From assembly GCA_009773565.1 (NCBI GenBank), contig WSXY01000005.1, positions 62,001 through 126,000 of the forward strand: 64,000 nt of DNA, written 5' to 3'. How positions within the stretch are numbered: the first letter of the stretch is position 1; every line of letters begins with the position of its first letter. The position numbers were made by a program, and so were the translations under genes. The DNA is from Actinomycetota bacterium. GTDB lineage: Bacteria > Actinomycetota > Coriobacteriia > Anaerosomatales > Anaerosomataceae. A model generated the notes under the pieces. The model did not search any database. It saw only the letters and a program-made list of their open reading frames with translations, and had not been told where the DNA came from. Of this stretch, positions 19,300-28,553 are shown one piece after another.

Positions 19300-19445
19300 T
19301 CGACAGGGAACACCTGGCGTCTGATGCTACTCCTACGCACCTGTTTCATGCCCCGTTTTGACCGCCCTTGACTCATGACCTATCATTGGCACTTGCTCTT
19401 GCTCGAACGTGGCGGCATATGCCGCCCTACACGGAGGTGAACCTG

Positions 19446-19967
19446 TTGGCACTTAAGATTCGTCTGGCACGCGCTGGCGCCAAGAAAGCGCCGTTCTACC
19501 GCGTCGTTGCCGCTGATGCCCGCGCACCGCGCGATGGCCGTTTCATTGAAATTCTCGGGCGCTACAACCCGCGTACTCAGCCTTCGACGGTCGAGATCGA
19601 CCTTCCCAAGATCGAGGCCTGGATCGCAAAGGGTGCGCAGCCGACCGAGGCTGTCACCAAGCTGATCGCCATCGCTAAGGGCGAGAAGACCGCGCCTGTC
19701 GGCGGTACGAAGATCTCCAAGAAGGCTGCCGCAAAGGCCGCCGCTGAAGTCGAGGCCAAGGCCAAGGCTGCCGCAGCACCCGCACCGGAGCCTGTTGTTG
19801 AGGAAGCCGCTGCTGAAGAGGTCGTCGAAGAGACGGTCGTCGAGGAAGCTGCTCCCGAAGCTGTCGAAGAGGCTGCTGTCGAGGAAGCCGCTCCCGAGGC
19901 TGTCGAAGAGACTGTCGTCGAAGAGGCCGCTCCTGCCGAAGCCGAAGCTCCTGCCGAGGCTGAGTAG
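19446..19967 (+). CDS. rpsP: 30S ribosomal protein S16 with acidic repeat tail
   Basis: A 173-residue protein whose first ~85 residues are a normal bS16 ([35 protein letters not shown]). The rest is an Ala/Glu/Val-rich low-complexity tail roughly doubling the usual length, built partly of 13-residue repeats ([10 protein letters not shown] units, 39-bp DNA period, about 19840-19950). The start is the TTG at 19446, with GGAGGTGA 5 bases upstream. It heads the rpsP-khpA-rimM-trmD block. Confidence 0.95.
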   Translation: MALKIRLARAGAKKAPFYRVVAADARAPRDGRFIEILGRYNPRTQPSTVEIDLPKIEAWIAKGAQPTEAVTKLIAIAKGEKTAPVGGTKISKKAAAKAAAEVEAKAKAAAAPAPEPVVEEAAAEEVVEETVVEEAAPEAVEEAAVEEAAPEAVEETVVEEAAPAEAEAPAEAE

Positions 19968-19970
19968 CAC

Positions 19971-20219
19971 ATGACTGGCAACGCCAACCTTGACGAACTT
20001 GTACATCTTCTCGTGACGTCCCTGGTCGACTACCCGGATGACGTCAAGATCGAGTCGAAAGTGAACGAGGACGGCACATTGTTCGAGGTCGCCGTGAATA
20101 GCGAAGATGTCGGCAAGATCATCGGTCGGCAGGGTCGCGTCATCAAGGCCATCCGGACGCTCGTTCGCGCAGCCGCTTCTGTGAATGGAAGCGACGCGAT
20201 GGTGGAGGTACTCGGCTAA
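19971..20219 (+). CDS. khpA: KH-domain RNA-binding protein KhpA
   Basis: An 82-residue protein that is essentially a single KH domain with the GxxG-type loop in GKIIGRQGRVIKAIRTL. This family binds RNA and is nearly always encoded between rpsP and rimM, as here. Spacing is 3 bp after rpsP. Confidence 0.92.
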   Translation: MTGNANLDELVHLLVTSLVDYPDDVKIESKVNEDGTLFEVAVNSEDVGKIIGRQGRVIKAIRTLVRAAASVNGSDAMVEVLG

Positions 20220-20223
20220 AGCC

Positions 20224-20736
20224 ATGGACGCGCCGTTTGTTCCAGTTGCGCGCGTGGTCAAGTCACACGGACTGCACGGGGAGGTCGCGGTGAAACCACT
20301 CGTCGACCTCCCTTCTCATTCCCTGGAGGGATTGACGGTCTACGTGGTTCCGCCAATCGCGACGCTGCGAGAAACGACGGTCGTGGGAGTTCGCCCGGGT
20401 CCGAAAGGCCCGCTCTTCGAACTCGACGGGGTCGCGGACATCGCCACTGCCCGATCGGTGTGCGGTACGACGCTGATCGCCCGCCGCGGGGATCTCCCGG
20501 TGGGATTCGAGGATATCGAGCCCGATGCTATCGGCCTTGAAGTCATCGATGAGAACCGCGGGACGATCGGAATCGTTGGCGACGTGATCGTCACGGGCGC
20601 AAACGACGTGTGGGTCGTGGAAGGTGCCTTCGGACAGGTACTCATCCCGGTGATCGACGACGTCATCATCTCGATCGACGAAGACGAGCGCATCGCACGC
20701 ATTGCGCTCTTGCCCGGCCTCATCGACGGAGACTGA
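20224..20736 (+). CDS. rimM: Ribosome maturation factor RimM
   Basis: A 170-residue RimM that aids 30S head assembly and 16S rRNA maturation. The N-terminal domain has the family motif VVKSHGLHGEVAVKPL, and the C-terminal PRC-barrel half ends IPVIDDVIISID. The ATG at 20224 is used because the in-frame extension from 20185 would overlap khpA. Confidence 0.93.
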   Translation: MDAPFVPVARVVKSHGLHGEVAVKPLVDLPSHSLEGLTVYVVPPIATLRETTVVGVRPGPKGPLFELDGVADIATARSVCGTTLIARRGDLPVGFEDIEPDAIGLEVIDENRGTIGIVGDVIVTGANDVWVVEGAFGQVLIPVIDDVIISIDEDERIARIALLPGLIDGD

Positions 20737-20737
20737 C

Positions 20738-21487
20738 ATGCTTCGTATCGATATCATCTCGATCTTTCCTGAGGTCTTCGAGCCGGTACTCGGCTCGTCG
20801 ATGCTCGGCATCGCCCGCGACAAGGGCGCCGTTGAGTTCGCGGTTCACGATCTGCGCGACTGGACGTCGGACAAGCACCGCACCACCGACGACGCTCCTT
20901 TCGGTGGCGGACACGGCATGGTCATGAAGCCGGAACCGTTCTTCGCTGCTGTTGCGGCCGTCAAGGCCCTCGACGCGCGCCCCGCCACTGTCGTTCTCAT
21001 GTGCCCTCAGGGTCGCACGCTCGATCAGGGGCTTGCAGAGGAACTTGCGAGAAGTGAGCGCCTCATCGTCCTGTGTGGTCGCTATGAGGGAGTCGATGAG
21101 CGCGTCCGCTCCATCGTCGATCTGGAGTTGTCGGTCGGTGACTACGTTCTGACCGGCGGCGAACTGCCTGCAATGGTGCTCGTTGACTCCATCACGCGCC
21201 TCCAGGCAGGCGTCCTCGCATCCGCGGATGCCACCGAGGAGGAGTCGTTCTCGTGGGGACTTCTCGAGTATCCTCAGTACACGCGTCCGGCGACGTTTGA
21301 GGACATGAGCGTTCCTGACGTGCTTCTCAGCGGCGACCATGCACGGGTCGACACGTGGCGGCGCATGGAAGCCATTCGACGCACTGCTGAGAGACGACCT
21401 GATCTCCTGAGTTCGGCACAGCTAACACCAGAAGAGCGCACATTCGCCGAGAAGCTTGTCGGCGATTCAGCCCGGAAAGGGGACTGA
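20738..21487 (+). CDS. trmD: tRNA (guanine-37-N1)-methyltransferase
   Basis: A 249-residue SPOUT methyltransferase that makes m1G37 in tRNA to prevent frameshifting. Signatures are RIDIISIFPEVF, DAPFGGGHGMVMKP and the knot region LCGRYEGVDERV followed by SVGDYVLTGGELPAM. It starts 1 bp after the rimM stop. Confidence 0.96.
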   Translation: MLRIDIISIFPEVFEPVLGSSMLGIARDKGAVEFAVHDLRDWTSDKHRTTDDAPFGGGHGMVMKPEPFFAAVAAVKALDARPATVVLMCPQGRTLDQGLAEELARSERLIVLCGRYEGVDERVRSIVDLELSVGDYVLTGGELPAMVLVDSITRLQAGVLASADATEEESFSWGLLEYPQYTRPATFEDMSVPDVLLSGDHARVDTWRRMEAIRRTAERRPDLLSSAQLTPEERTFAEKLVGDSARKGD

Positions 21488-21489
21488 CT

Positions 21490-22113
21490 GTGACTGTCGA
21501 GAATGATTCGTACGAGCGCGGCGAGATCGAATCGGAGGGCATCGCCTACGGTGCGCCGATCGAGGATGTCGTAGCCGTATCCTCCGACAAGCCACCGTCG
21601 TTCCTGCGCTGGCTCGGCGAGCTTGTACTCATGGTCGTCCTGGCGTTCGCGCTGGCGAGCGGCATCCGCACCTTCGTCATCCAGCCGTACGTCATCCCCA
21701 CCGGCTCCATGATTCCGACGATCGAGATCGGCGAGCGTGTTCTCGCCAACAAGTTCATCTACCGCTTCTCCACACCGAAGCCGGGCGACATTGTCGTCTT
21801 TGACGACCCCACGGGCTCCGTACCCACGCTTATCAAGCGCGTCATCGCGGTGGGCGGTCAAACCCTGGACATCCGCGACGGAGCGGTCTGGGTCGACGGA
21901 AAGAAGCTGAACGAGCCGTACACCTACGGCAAGCTGACCGAGCCGGGCGACGTCGCGATGCCGATCACGATTCCCGCCGGGCAGGTCTTCCTCATGGGAG
22001 ACAACCGTCCGAACAGTCACGATGCCCGCTATTTTGGTCCGCAACCGGTCTCGATCATCCGCGGTCAGGCGTTCCTCAGGTACTGGCCGCTCAAGCGAAT
22101 AGCGAAACTCTGA
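21490..22113 (+). CDS. lepB: Signal peptidase I (second copy)
   Basis: A 207-residue type I signal peptidase with a cytoplasmic acidic N-terminus, one membrane helix near residues 40-60, and the Ser73 (PTGSMIPT) / Lys116 (LIKRVIAVGG) dyad. The MGDNRPNSHDARYFG box is closer to consensus than in the copy at 16646. GTG start 2 bp after trmD. Two paralogues with distinct sequences suggest a division of substrates. Confidence 0.94.
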   Translation: MTVENDSYERGEIESEGIAYGAPIEDVVAVSSDKPPSFLRWLGELVLMVVLAFALASGIRTFVIQPYVIPTGSMIPTIEIGERVLANKFIYRFSTPKPGDIVVFDDPTGSVPTLIKRVIAVGGQTLDIRDGAVWVDGKKLNEPYTYGKLTEPGDVAMPITIPAGQVFLMGDNRPNSHDARYFGPQPVSIIRGQAFLRYWPLKRIAKL

Positions 22114-22120
22114 TACACGA

Positions 22121-22149
22121 TTGCACGGGTCGATACCCTGGTCTATACT
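22121..22149 (+). promoter_or_regulatory. Sigma-A-type promoter for rplS
   Basis: TTGCAC (22121-22126) and TATACT (22144-22149) are separated by exactly 17 bp, a near-consensus housekeeping promoter. It gives a leader of about 50 bases before the rplS start at 22206 and lets L19 be expressed independently of the upstream block. Confidence 0.8.
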
Positions 22150-22205
22150 ATGCACTCGTGTCTCACGACCACCCCTCCAACGCATGAGATAGGGACGAAT
22201 CCATA

Positions 22206-22550
22206 ATGAATAGAATCCGCGCCATCGAGCAGCAGCAGATCCGTGAAGACCTGCCCGTGTTCTCGGTCGGCGACACCGTCAAGGTCAACTACAAGGTCGT
22301 GGAAGGCACCCGCGAGCGCGTGCAGCCGTTCCAGGGCATCATCATCCGCCGCCATGGCGCCGGCGCTCGCGAGACGTTCACCGTCCGCAAGCTGTCCTTT
22401 GCAGTCGGCGTAGAGCGCACGTTCCCCGTGCACTCGCCCAAGATCGTCACCATCGAAGTCCTCACCCGCGGTAAGGTTCGCCGCTCCAAGCTCTACTACC
22501 TCCGCGACCGGGTTGGCAAGGCCGCCCGCGTCAAGGAGCTGCGCTCCTAG
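22206..22550 (+). CDS. rplS: 50S ribosomal protein L19
   Basis: A 114-residue bL19 with the family core [28 protein letters not shown] and [16 protein letters not shown]. It has its own promoter (22121-22149) and is closed by a strong terminator, so it forms a single-gene transcription unit within the cluster. Confidence 0.97.
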   Translation: MNRIRAIEQQQIREDLPVFSVGDTVKVNYKVVEGTRERVQPFQGIIIRRHGAGARETFTVRKLSFAVGVERTFPVHSPKIVTIEVLTRGKVRRSKLYYLRDRVGKAARVKELRS

Positions 22551-22575
22551 CGCATCGCTATCCATGAGTATCTGT

Positions 22576-22610
22576 CGGGCCCGGAGCATTCTTCCGGGCC
22601 CGCTGCTTTT
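22576..22610 (+). terminator. rho-independent terminator after rplS
   Basis: Stem CGGGCCCGG (22576-22584) / CCGGGCCCG (22594-22602) with a 9-base loop, followed by CTGCTTTT. A convincing intrinsic terminator. Confidence 0.85.
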
Positions 22611-22651
22611 CCGCTAGGGTAGAGCCACCGAACCACTTTCGAGGAGCGCAC

Positions 22652-23428
22652 GTGCCCGAGCACACAGTCGCCGACATCCGGTCGATGTTCTCAAGGACCG
22701 ACGTCGACGAACTCCCTCAGCTCATCGGCCGCTTTGCCACTGACGCGCGCCCGGGCGTACAAGACGCGTGCGACGCGGCACGCAAGCGCGTGGGCAGGCG
22801 TGACGCGGAACTGTCGCGGCTAGAATCGCTCACCGCGGTACAGGCCGATCTTCATGCGAGAGGAGTCGCAGTTGTCGCCGGCGTTGATGAGGTTGGCAGG
22901 GGAGCGCTGGCCGGGCCGGTCAGTGCAGCTGCGGTCGTACTTCCGGTATCGGTGCGCATCATCGGTCTGAACGACTCTAAGAAGCTCACGCCCGAGCAGC
23001 GCGAGCAACTCTCGGCAGAAATCATGCAGACCGCGCTCGCCGTCTCGATCGCTCACGTCAGCCCCGAGATCATCGACCGGGACGGCATAGCCGCCGCCAA
23101 CACCCATGCGATGCGCAAGGCTCTTCTCGGCCTGTCGCTGGCGCCCGGACACGTGCTTATCGACGGCTTGCACGTCGAGCTCGGCTTTCCCACGACGGCA
23201 ATCGTTCGCGGCGATCGCTTTGTCGCAGCAATCGCAGCGGCCTCGATTGTCGCCAAAGTCGCCCGGGATGCTCTCATGCGCGAGAACGACGCGCTGTTCC
23301 CCGCGTACGGCTTCGCCCAGAACAAGGGCTACGGGACTCTCGAGCACATAGAAATCATCGAGCGGTGCGGACCCTGCCCGCTCCACCGGATGAGCTTCTC
23401 GCCCTGCTCGCAACAACACCTGTTCTGA
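22652..23428 (+). CDS. rnhB: Ribonuclease HII
   Basis: A 258-residue RNase HII that cuts RNA in RNA-DNA hybrids. The catalytic core starts at GVDEVGRGALAGPV and includes NDSKKLTPEQRE and the later acidic DGLH segment; an N-terminal extension of about 65 residues resembles that of Bacillus RnhB. GTG start at 22652 after GAGGAG. Confidence 0.94.
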   Translation: MPEHTVADIRSMFSRTDVDELPQLIGRFATDARPGVQDACDAARKRVGRRDAELSRLESLTAVQADLHARGVAVVAGVDEVGRGALAGPVSAAAVVLPVSVRIIGLNDSKKLTPEQREQLSAEIMQTALAVSIAHVSPEIIDRDGIAAANTHAMRKALLGLSLAPGHVLIDGLHVELGFPTTAIVRGDRFVAAIAAASIVAKVARDALMRENDALFPAYGFAQNKGYGTLEHIEIIERCGPCPLHRMSFSPCSQQHLF

Positions 23429-23497
23429 TTCTGTTTCGTCCGGGTTTAGGGACTGTTCAGGACCGACCTCCATGCTGGCTTCAAGGGGGTGGTCTGT

Positions 23498-23863
23498 ATG
23501 GACAGACTGGAAACAGGCAGGCGTGGGGAAGACGCGGCTGCGGCATATCTCGAGAGAGTCGGCATGACGCTTGTTGAGCGCAACTGGCGATGCCCGGCGG
23601 GCGAGGTGGACATCGTCTGCATCGACGGAACGACGCTCGTTTTGGTCGAGGTCAAGACACGCACGACGATCGCGAAGGGGACGCCGGAAGAGGCGGTGAC
23701 CCCGACAAAGCAGCGACGAATCATCCGGCTCGCCAAGACGTACATCGCGAAGGCGAAGGTCGAGCCGTGCTCGGTACGCTTCGATGTCGTCACCATCATC
23801 GTTCTCGGCGAGGATCGCGCGCTGCTTCGACACCATCGCGCGGCGTTCGAAGTCGAGGAGTAG
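23498..23863 (+). CDS. yraN: YraN family nuclease-fold protein
   Basis: A 121-residue UPF0102 protein with the PD-(D/E)xK-like core: GRRGEDAAAAYLE, CPAGEVDIVCIDG and LVEVKTR. Function is poorly defined; it is often found between rnhB and comM as here. The ATG at 23498 has AAGGGGG upstream. Confidence 0.9.
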   Translation: MDRLETGRRGEDAAAAYLERVGMTLVERNWRCPAGEVDIVCIDGTTLVLVEVKTRTTIAKGTPEEAVTPTKQRRIIRLAKTYIAKAKVEPCSVRFDVVTIIVLGEDRALLRHHRAAFEVEE

Positions 23864-23866
23864 GTC

Positions 23867-25345
23867 GTGCAGGCGACCGTTCTCACGGCGACGCTCAGTG
23901 GTGTAGAAGCGCTGCCTGTCGAAGTGCAGGCCGATGTGACGTCGGGGCTCCCGTCGTTCATCATCGTCGGCCTGCCCGATGCCGCCGTGCAAGAAGCACG
24001 CGACCGCGTTCGAAGTGCGATCAAAGCGTCGGGATTCGATTTCCCCAACGCGCGCGTGGTCGTCAATCTCGCACCGGCGCCGCTTCGCAAACACGGCACG
24101 GGCTTCGACCTGCCGATCGCGCTCGCGATACTCACCGCGACGCGACAGATTCACGTCAACGCTACAGCCGGGGCGAGTGCCGTCGGCGAGCTTGCGCTCG
24201 ACGGGAGCGTTCGGTCGGTCTCGGGCATGCTTGCGTTCGTGATTGCGGCGGCGGATGCGGATGTGGAGATCATCGGCCCGTCTGCGGCGCTCCGAACCGC
24301 CCACGTGGTTGACGGGGTCAGGTCACGGCGTCTCGATTCGCTCGCCCAGCTCAGAACCGGGCCGCTGCCGGAGGGGACGTGCGTGCCAATCCGGCAGACC
24401 GAGCATCCTCAGCCGGACCTGGCGGAAGTCGCGGGACATAACGCCGCGAAACGGGCGCTTGAGATCGCTGCGGCCGGAGGTCACAACCTCGTCATGATCG
24501 GACCTCCAGGATCGGGCAAGACGCTCCTTGCGCGAAGACTACCGGGAATCCTGCCGCCGCTGTCTCCACTGGAGCGAATGCAGACGGCGCTGGTGCACTC
24601 AGTTGGCGGGCTCGATGAGGCTCCGACGCTTGCCGGTGTCCGGCCGTTTCGGGCGCCGCACCATACCTGCTCGATAGCGGGGCTGGCCGGTGGCGGCAGT
24701 CCGCCTCGTCCGGGCGAGATGAGCCTGGCGCACAACGGCGTGCTCTTTCTCGACGAGCTGCCCGAGTTTGGGCCTGCAGCGCTTCAGACGCTGCGTCAGC
24801 CTCTTGAGGACGGGTTCCTGACGCTCGTGCGAGCCGAAGGTCGCGTCCGCTATCCGGCCGACTTCACGCTCATCGGCGCGATGAATCCGTGCCCCTGCGG
24901 ATACCTTGGAGACCCGGAACGACACTGTTCGTGCTCACCATGGGCGATCAACCGCTACGATGCGCGCGTCGGCGGTCCGCTCATGGACCGGATGGACCTC
25001 GTCATCCGAATGGACCGGATCGATCCCGACCTGCTGATTGCAGCGTCACCTTCCGAGCCGTCAGCGCCGGTTCGACAGCGTGTGCTCGAAACGCGGGCAT
25101 TCGCGGCTGAGCGGGGAGACCTTGCGTCGAAACTTTCAGGGACAGCGCTCCTCGCCGCATGCGCGCTTGACGGGCAGACGTCGCGCCTCTTCACGGAGAT
25201 CGCCCGCACCAAGCATTTCTCCGGGCGCGCGGTCACGCGCGTGCTGCGCGTCGCGCGCACAATCGCCGATATCGAGCGATCCCGGCGAGTCATGACGTCC
25301 CACATCTCCGAAGCAGTCAGCTACCGGGACAGGAGCGGAGAATGA
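23867..25345 (+). CDS. comM: ComM/YifB family Mg-chelatase-like ATPase
   Basis: A 492-residue AAA+ helicase-like protein that in competent bacteria promotes branch migration during natural transformation. An N-terminal Lon-substrate-like domain (DVTSGLPSFIIVGLPDAAV) is followed by the P-loop MIGPPGSGKTLLARR and Mg-chelatase motifs (RPFRAPHHTCS, LFLDELPEF, GAMNPCPCGY). Its neighbour dprA (4-bp overlap) also belongs to DNA uptake. GTG start at 23867. Confidence 0.95.
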   Translation: MQATVLTATLSGVEALPVEVQADVTSGLPSFIIVGLPDAAVQEARDRVRSAIKASGFDFPNARVVVNLAPAPLRKHGTGFDLPIALAILTATRQIHVNATAGASAVGELALDGSVRSVSGMLAFVIAAADADVEIIGPSAALRTAHVVDGVRSRRLDSLAQLRTGPLPEGTCVPIRQTEHPQPDLAEVAGHNAAKRALEIAAAGGHNLVMIGPPGSGKTLLARRLPGILPPLSPLERMQTALVHSVGGLDEAPTLAGVRPFRAPHHTCSIAGLAGGGSPPRPGEMSLAHNGVLFLDELPEFGPAALQTLRQPLEDGFLTLVRAEGRVRYPADFTLIGAMNPCPCGYLGDPERHCSCSPWAINRYDARVGGPLMDRMDLVIRMDRIDPDLLIAASPSEPSAPVRQRVLETRAFAAERGDLASKLSGTALLAACALDGQTSRLFTEIARTKHFSGRAVTRVLRVARTIADIERSRRVMTSHISEAVSYRDRSGE

Positions 25346-26232
25346 GCGAACCTTACCGCCGCTCGGAGATCAGACTCGGGGATCCCGCGTATCCGGGCTG
25401 CCTGCTCGACCTCTCGGATCCGCCGAAGGTCCTGTATGTCGCGGGCGACCCCGCGAACCTCCGGCCAGGACTCGCCGTCATCGGTGCCCGGCGTGCGACG
25501 CTCTACGGACTTGGATGTGCATCCAGGTTTGCGGGTTGGGCCGCCGCCGCAGGTGCAACGATCATCTCCGGCGCGGCGATCGGCTGCGACCAGGCGGCTC
25601 ATCGCGCCGCCCGGGCAGTCCCCGCACCGACGGTCGCTGTTCTCGGCTGTGGGGCGGATGTGGACTACCCGAACAACGCCGTCTCGCTCCTGGCCGAGCT
25701 ACGCGAGAACTGCACGGTCGTATCCGAGCTGCCGTGGGGCTCACATCCTGCACGGTGGGCGTTCGTGAGGCGGAACCGCATCATCGCCGCGCTCTCAGCT
25801 GCCGTTCTCGTTGTCGAGGCCGGCCTCCCGAGTGGCACATTCTCGACAGCAGACCATGCGCTCGCAATTGGCCGAGATGTGCTCGCCATCCCCGGGTCGA
25901 TCAACGCGCCGGAGTGTCGCGGCCCGAACCGGCTCATCCAGGCCGGGGCAACGATCATCACCGACGCCACCGATCTTGCCGACGCGCTTGAGGCCGCCGG
26001 ACTTCTCGTCGACAGAAGCACTCCCGAGGCCGTGAACCACAAGGCGCATCTCTCGGAGATCGAGCGGGCGGTTCGAAGTGACCCGATGCGACCGGACGAT
26101 CTGGCGCGAGCGCTCACACAAGACGTCGTAAAGGTTCTGCGCATCCTTGGCGAGCTGGAACTCACCAACAGGGTGATACGCCTCCGTGACGGACGCTACG
26201 GCGTCCCACAGCCCACTGCGAGGCGCCAGTGA
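25342..26232 (+). CDS. dprA: DNA processing protein DprA
   Basis: A 296-residue DprA/Smf that loads RecA on incoming single-stranded DNA. The Rossmann core shows VIGARRATLYG, SGAAIGCDQAAH, VLGCGADVDYP and VVEAGLPSGTFSTADHAL. The C-terminal ~65 residues fit a winged-helix domain (MRPDDLARALTQDVVKVLRIL). The N-terminal SAM domain is absent or minimal. Start overlaps comM as ATGA. Confidence 0.94.
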   Translation: MSEPYRRSEIRLGDPAYPGCLLDLSDPPKVLYVAGDPANLRPGLAVIGARRATLYGLGCASRFAGWAAAAGATIISGAAIGCDQAAHRAARAVPAPTVAVLGCGADVDYPNNAVSLLAELRENCTVVSELPWGSHPARWAFVRRNRIIAALSAAVLVVEAGLPSGTFSTADHALAIGRDVLAIPGSINAPECRGPNRLIQAGATIITDATDLADALEAAGLLVDRSTPEAVNHKAHLSEIERAVRSDPMRPDDLARALTQDVVKVLRILGELELTNRVIRLRDGRYGVPQPTARRQ

Positions 26233-26270
26233 CGTAGAATGTCCCGAGAACCCCCACGTCAGGAGTGTGC

Positions 26271-27638
26271 GTGTCGCATATCGACAATCCCGTCACGGTC
26301 ATCGGCGCAGGTCTCGCCGGCTCCGAAGCCGCGTGGCAGCTTGCGGCGCGCGGTATACCCGTGCGGCTCTTTGAGATGCGTCCGGAAACCCCGTCACCCG
26401 CACACCATACCGGCGGCTTCGCCGAGCTGGTCTGCTCCAACTCGCTCAAGAGCAACGACCCCGAGACGGCGCCGGGACTCCTCAAGCAGGAGCTGGCTGC
26501 GCTTGGGAGCTTCGTCCTGGCATGCGCCCGCGCAACCGCGGTGCCTGCCGGCGGGGCGCTCGCCGTCGACCGGGGCGCGTTCAGCGACACCATCACCCGC
26601 GAACTTCTCGCCAACCCGCTTATCGAGGTCGTGCGGGCGGAGGTCGACTCGATTCCCGCCGAGGGCGACGTCGTTGTCGCCACGGGGCCGCTCACGAGCG
26701 CCGCGTTCGAGCCTGCGCTCTCATCGCTTGTCGGCACCGACCGCCTCGCATTCTTCGATGCGGCCGCACCCATAATCGAAGCGGATTCTGTCGACCGCGC
26801 GATCGCATTCAGTCAGTCGCGCTACGACAAGGGCGAGGGTGCGGACTATCTCAACTGCCCGATGAACCGTGAACAGTACGAGCGGTTCATCGAAGCGCTC
26901 GTCGGTGCGCAACGTGTCGTGCTCAAGGAGTTCGAGTCCGCCGATCTGTTCCAGGCGTGTCAGCCCATCGAGGAGATTGCCCGAAGGGGAGGCGACGCCC
27001 TGCGCTTCGGCCCGTTCAAGCCGGTGGGGCTGACGGACCCGTCCACGGGCGAGCGTCCGTGGGCTGTGCTCCAGCTCCGTTCCGAGAACCGCGCCGCAAC
27101 CGCCTACAACCTCGTCGGCTGCCAGACCAATCTCACCTTCACCGAGCAGAAGCGCGTCTTCGGGCTCATTCCCGGCCTCGCCGACGCAACGTTCGCCCGC
27201 TTCGGTGTGATGCATCGCAACACCTTCGTCGATGCGCCACGTTTGCTCACGAACGGACTCGCGCTTCACGTGAACCCGCGCATCCGGCTTGCAGGTCAGA
27301 TAGCCGGCACCGAGGGTTACATGGAAGCCGCAGCCGCCGGCCTCATCGCAGCGCTCGACATCATCGCGGTGCGTTCGGGCGGCGTTAGTCCCGTGCTGCC
27401 GACGGAGACCGCGCTCGGGGGCCTCATCGCCTACGCGACTGATCCCGAGACGGTTCGCTACCAGCCGATGCACGTCAACTTCGGACTGCTTCCGCCATCG
27501 GAGGTCCACACTCGAGGCAAACGCGCGCGTCGAGCCGCTATCGCCGAGCGTGCGTCTCGCGCCCTCGACACCTTCGCGCACGAGCACCGCGAGCTCCTCG
27601 CGCCTGCGCACGACCGTCTTGCCGGGTTCACGCAGTGA
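26271..27638 (+). CDS. trmFO: Methylenetetrahydrofolate-tRNA-(uracil-54) methyltransferase TrmFO
   Basis: A 455-residue FAD enzyme that makes m5U54 in tRNA using methylenetetrahydrofolate. It opens with the dinucleotide-binding VIGAGLAGSEAAWQLA and contains HTGGFAELVCSNSLKS, CPMNREQYERF and VGCQTNLTF. The GTG at 26271 fits the AGGAG at 26261-26265 better than the GTG at 26265. Its end overlaps xerC by 4 bp, a common gene order. Confidence 0.95.
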   Translation: MSHIDNPVTVIGAGLAGSEAAWQLAARGIPVRLFEMRPETPSPAHHTGGFAELVCSNSLKSNDPETAPGLLKQELAALGSFVLACARATAVPAGGALAVDRGAFSDTITRELLANPLIEVVRAEVDSIPAEGDVVVATGPLTSAAFEPALSSLVGTDRLAFFDAAAPIIEADSVDRAIAFSQSRYDKGEGADYLNCPMNREQYERFIEALVGAQRVVLKEFESADLFQACQPIEEIARRGGDALRFGPFKPVGLTDPSTGERPWAVLQLRSENRAATAYNLVGCQTNLTFTEQKRVFGLIPGLADATFARFGVMHRNTFVDAPRLLTNGLALHVNPRIRLAGQIAGTEGYMEAAAAGLIAALDIIAVRSGGVSPVLPTETALGGLIAYATDPETVRYQPMHVNFGLLPPSEVHTRGKRARRAAIAERASRALDTFAHEHRELLAPAHDRLAGFTQ

Positions 27639-28534
27639 GCACGCCGACTGCCGACGAGCTCGTCCACCGCTACCTTGAGCACCTCGCCGTGGAGCGCAAC
27701 GCCTCGCCGCGAACCGTCGCCGCATACTCCTCGGACCTCGCGCAGTTCTGCGGCTGGCTCGAGCGCGCGAAACTTGACATCATCACGCTCCGCTACCGTG
27801 ACCTGCGGGGGTACCTTGCAGAGCTGGATCGCGCCCGGTATTCGCGCCGCACGATCGCCCGGAAGCTCTCGGCGCTTCGGTCGCTCTACGCGTATCTCGC
27901 CGAGGCGGGAATCGTCGCCGGAAGTCCCGCCGACGTTGTCGCCACTCCCAAATTGCCGTCGAAGCTTCCGGTCATCGCTGGAGCGGACGCGGTGACCGCG
28001 CTCATCGAGGTATCCGATCCGACGACGACGCTCGGCCTCAGAGACCGTGCGATTCTCGAGCTTCTCTACGCGACCGGCATGCGTGTCTCGGAGCTGTCCG
28101 GACTCAATCTTGCCGATGTCGACTTCGCCCGGGCGCAGGTCAAAGTCCTCGGCAAGGGCTCCAAGGAGCGCATCATCCCGATTCACCGGCTCGCCACGAC
28201 GCGTCTCGAGGAGTACCTCCGTGTAGCGCGGCCAAAGCTTGGTAAGGGAGCGAACTCCGAGGCATTCTTCCTCAATCGGCTCGGCGAGCGGTTGTCGACC
28301 GGGGGAGTGCGTCGGCTCATGAAGCGGCGTCTCGCAGAGTCGTCAGGACCGTCCGCGCTGAGCCCCCACGCGCTCCGACACACCTTCGCCACACACCTTC
28401 TCGAGGAGGGCGCGGACCTCCGAACCGTGCAGGAACTACTCGGACACGTTGCTCTGTCAACGACCCAGATTTATACTCACCTCAGCGCACGGCGTCTGAG
28501 AGACGTCCATAAGACCGCGCATCCGCGAGGATGA
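27635..28534 (+). CDS. xerC: Tyrosine recombinase XerC
   Basis: A 299-residue chromosome-dimer-resolving recombinase. It has a SAM-like N-terminal core-binding domain and the catalytic set: Arg in ATGMRVSEL, Lys in GKGSKERIIP, His-x2-Arg in SPHALRHTFATHLL, His in LLGHVALSTTQ and Tyr in IYTHLS. The GTGA overlap with trmFO and lack of an insertion between the second and third catalytic patches mark it as housekeeping XerC rather than an integron integrase. Confidence 0.94.
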   Translation: MSTPTADELVHRYLEHLAVERNASPRTVAAYSSDLAQFCGWLERAKLDIITLRYRDLRGYLAELDRARYSRRTIARKLSALRSLYAYLAEAGIVAGSPADVVATPKLPSKLPVIAGADAVTALIEVSDPTTTLGLRDRAILELLYATGMRVSELSGLNLADVDFARAQVKVLGKGSKERIIPIHRLATTRLEEYLRVARPKLGKGANSEAFFLNRLGERLSTGGVRRLMKRRLAESSGPSALSPHALRHTFATHLLEEGADLRTVQELLGHVALSTTQIYTHLSARRLRDVHKTAHPRG

Positions 28535-28553
28535 CTCAGAGGGGCATTACTGG

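Noticed and set aside
27635-28534. Tyrosine recombinase as the integron integrase
   Set aside because: It sits in the conserved trmFO-xerC order, has normal XerC length, and is 12 kb from the array; no integron-specific insertion is visible.
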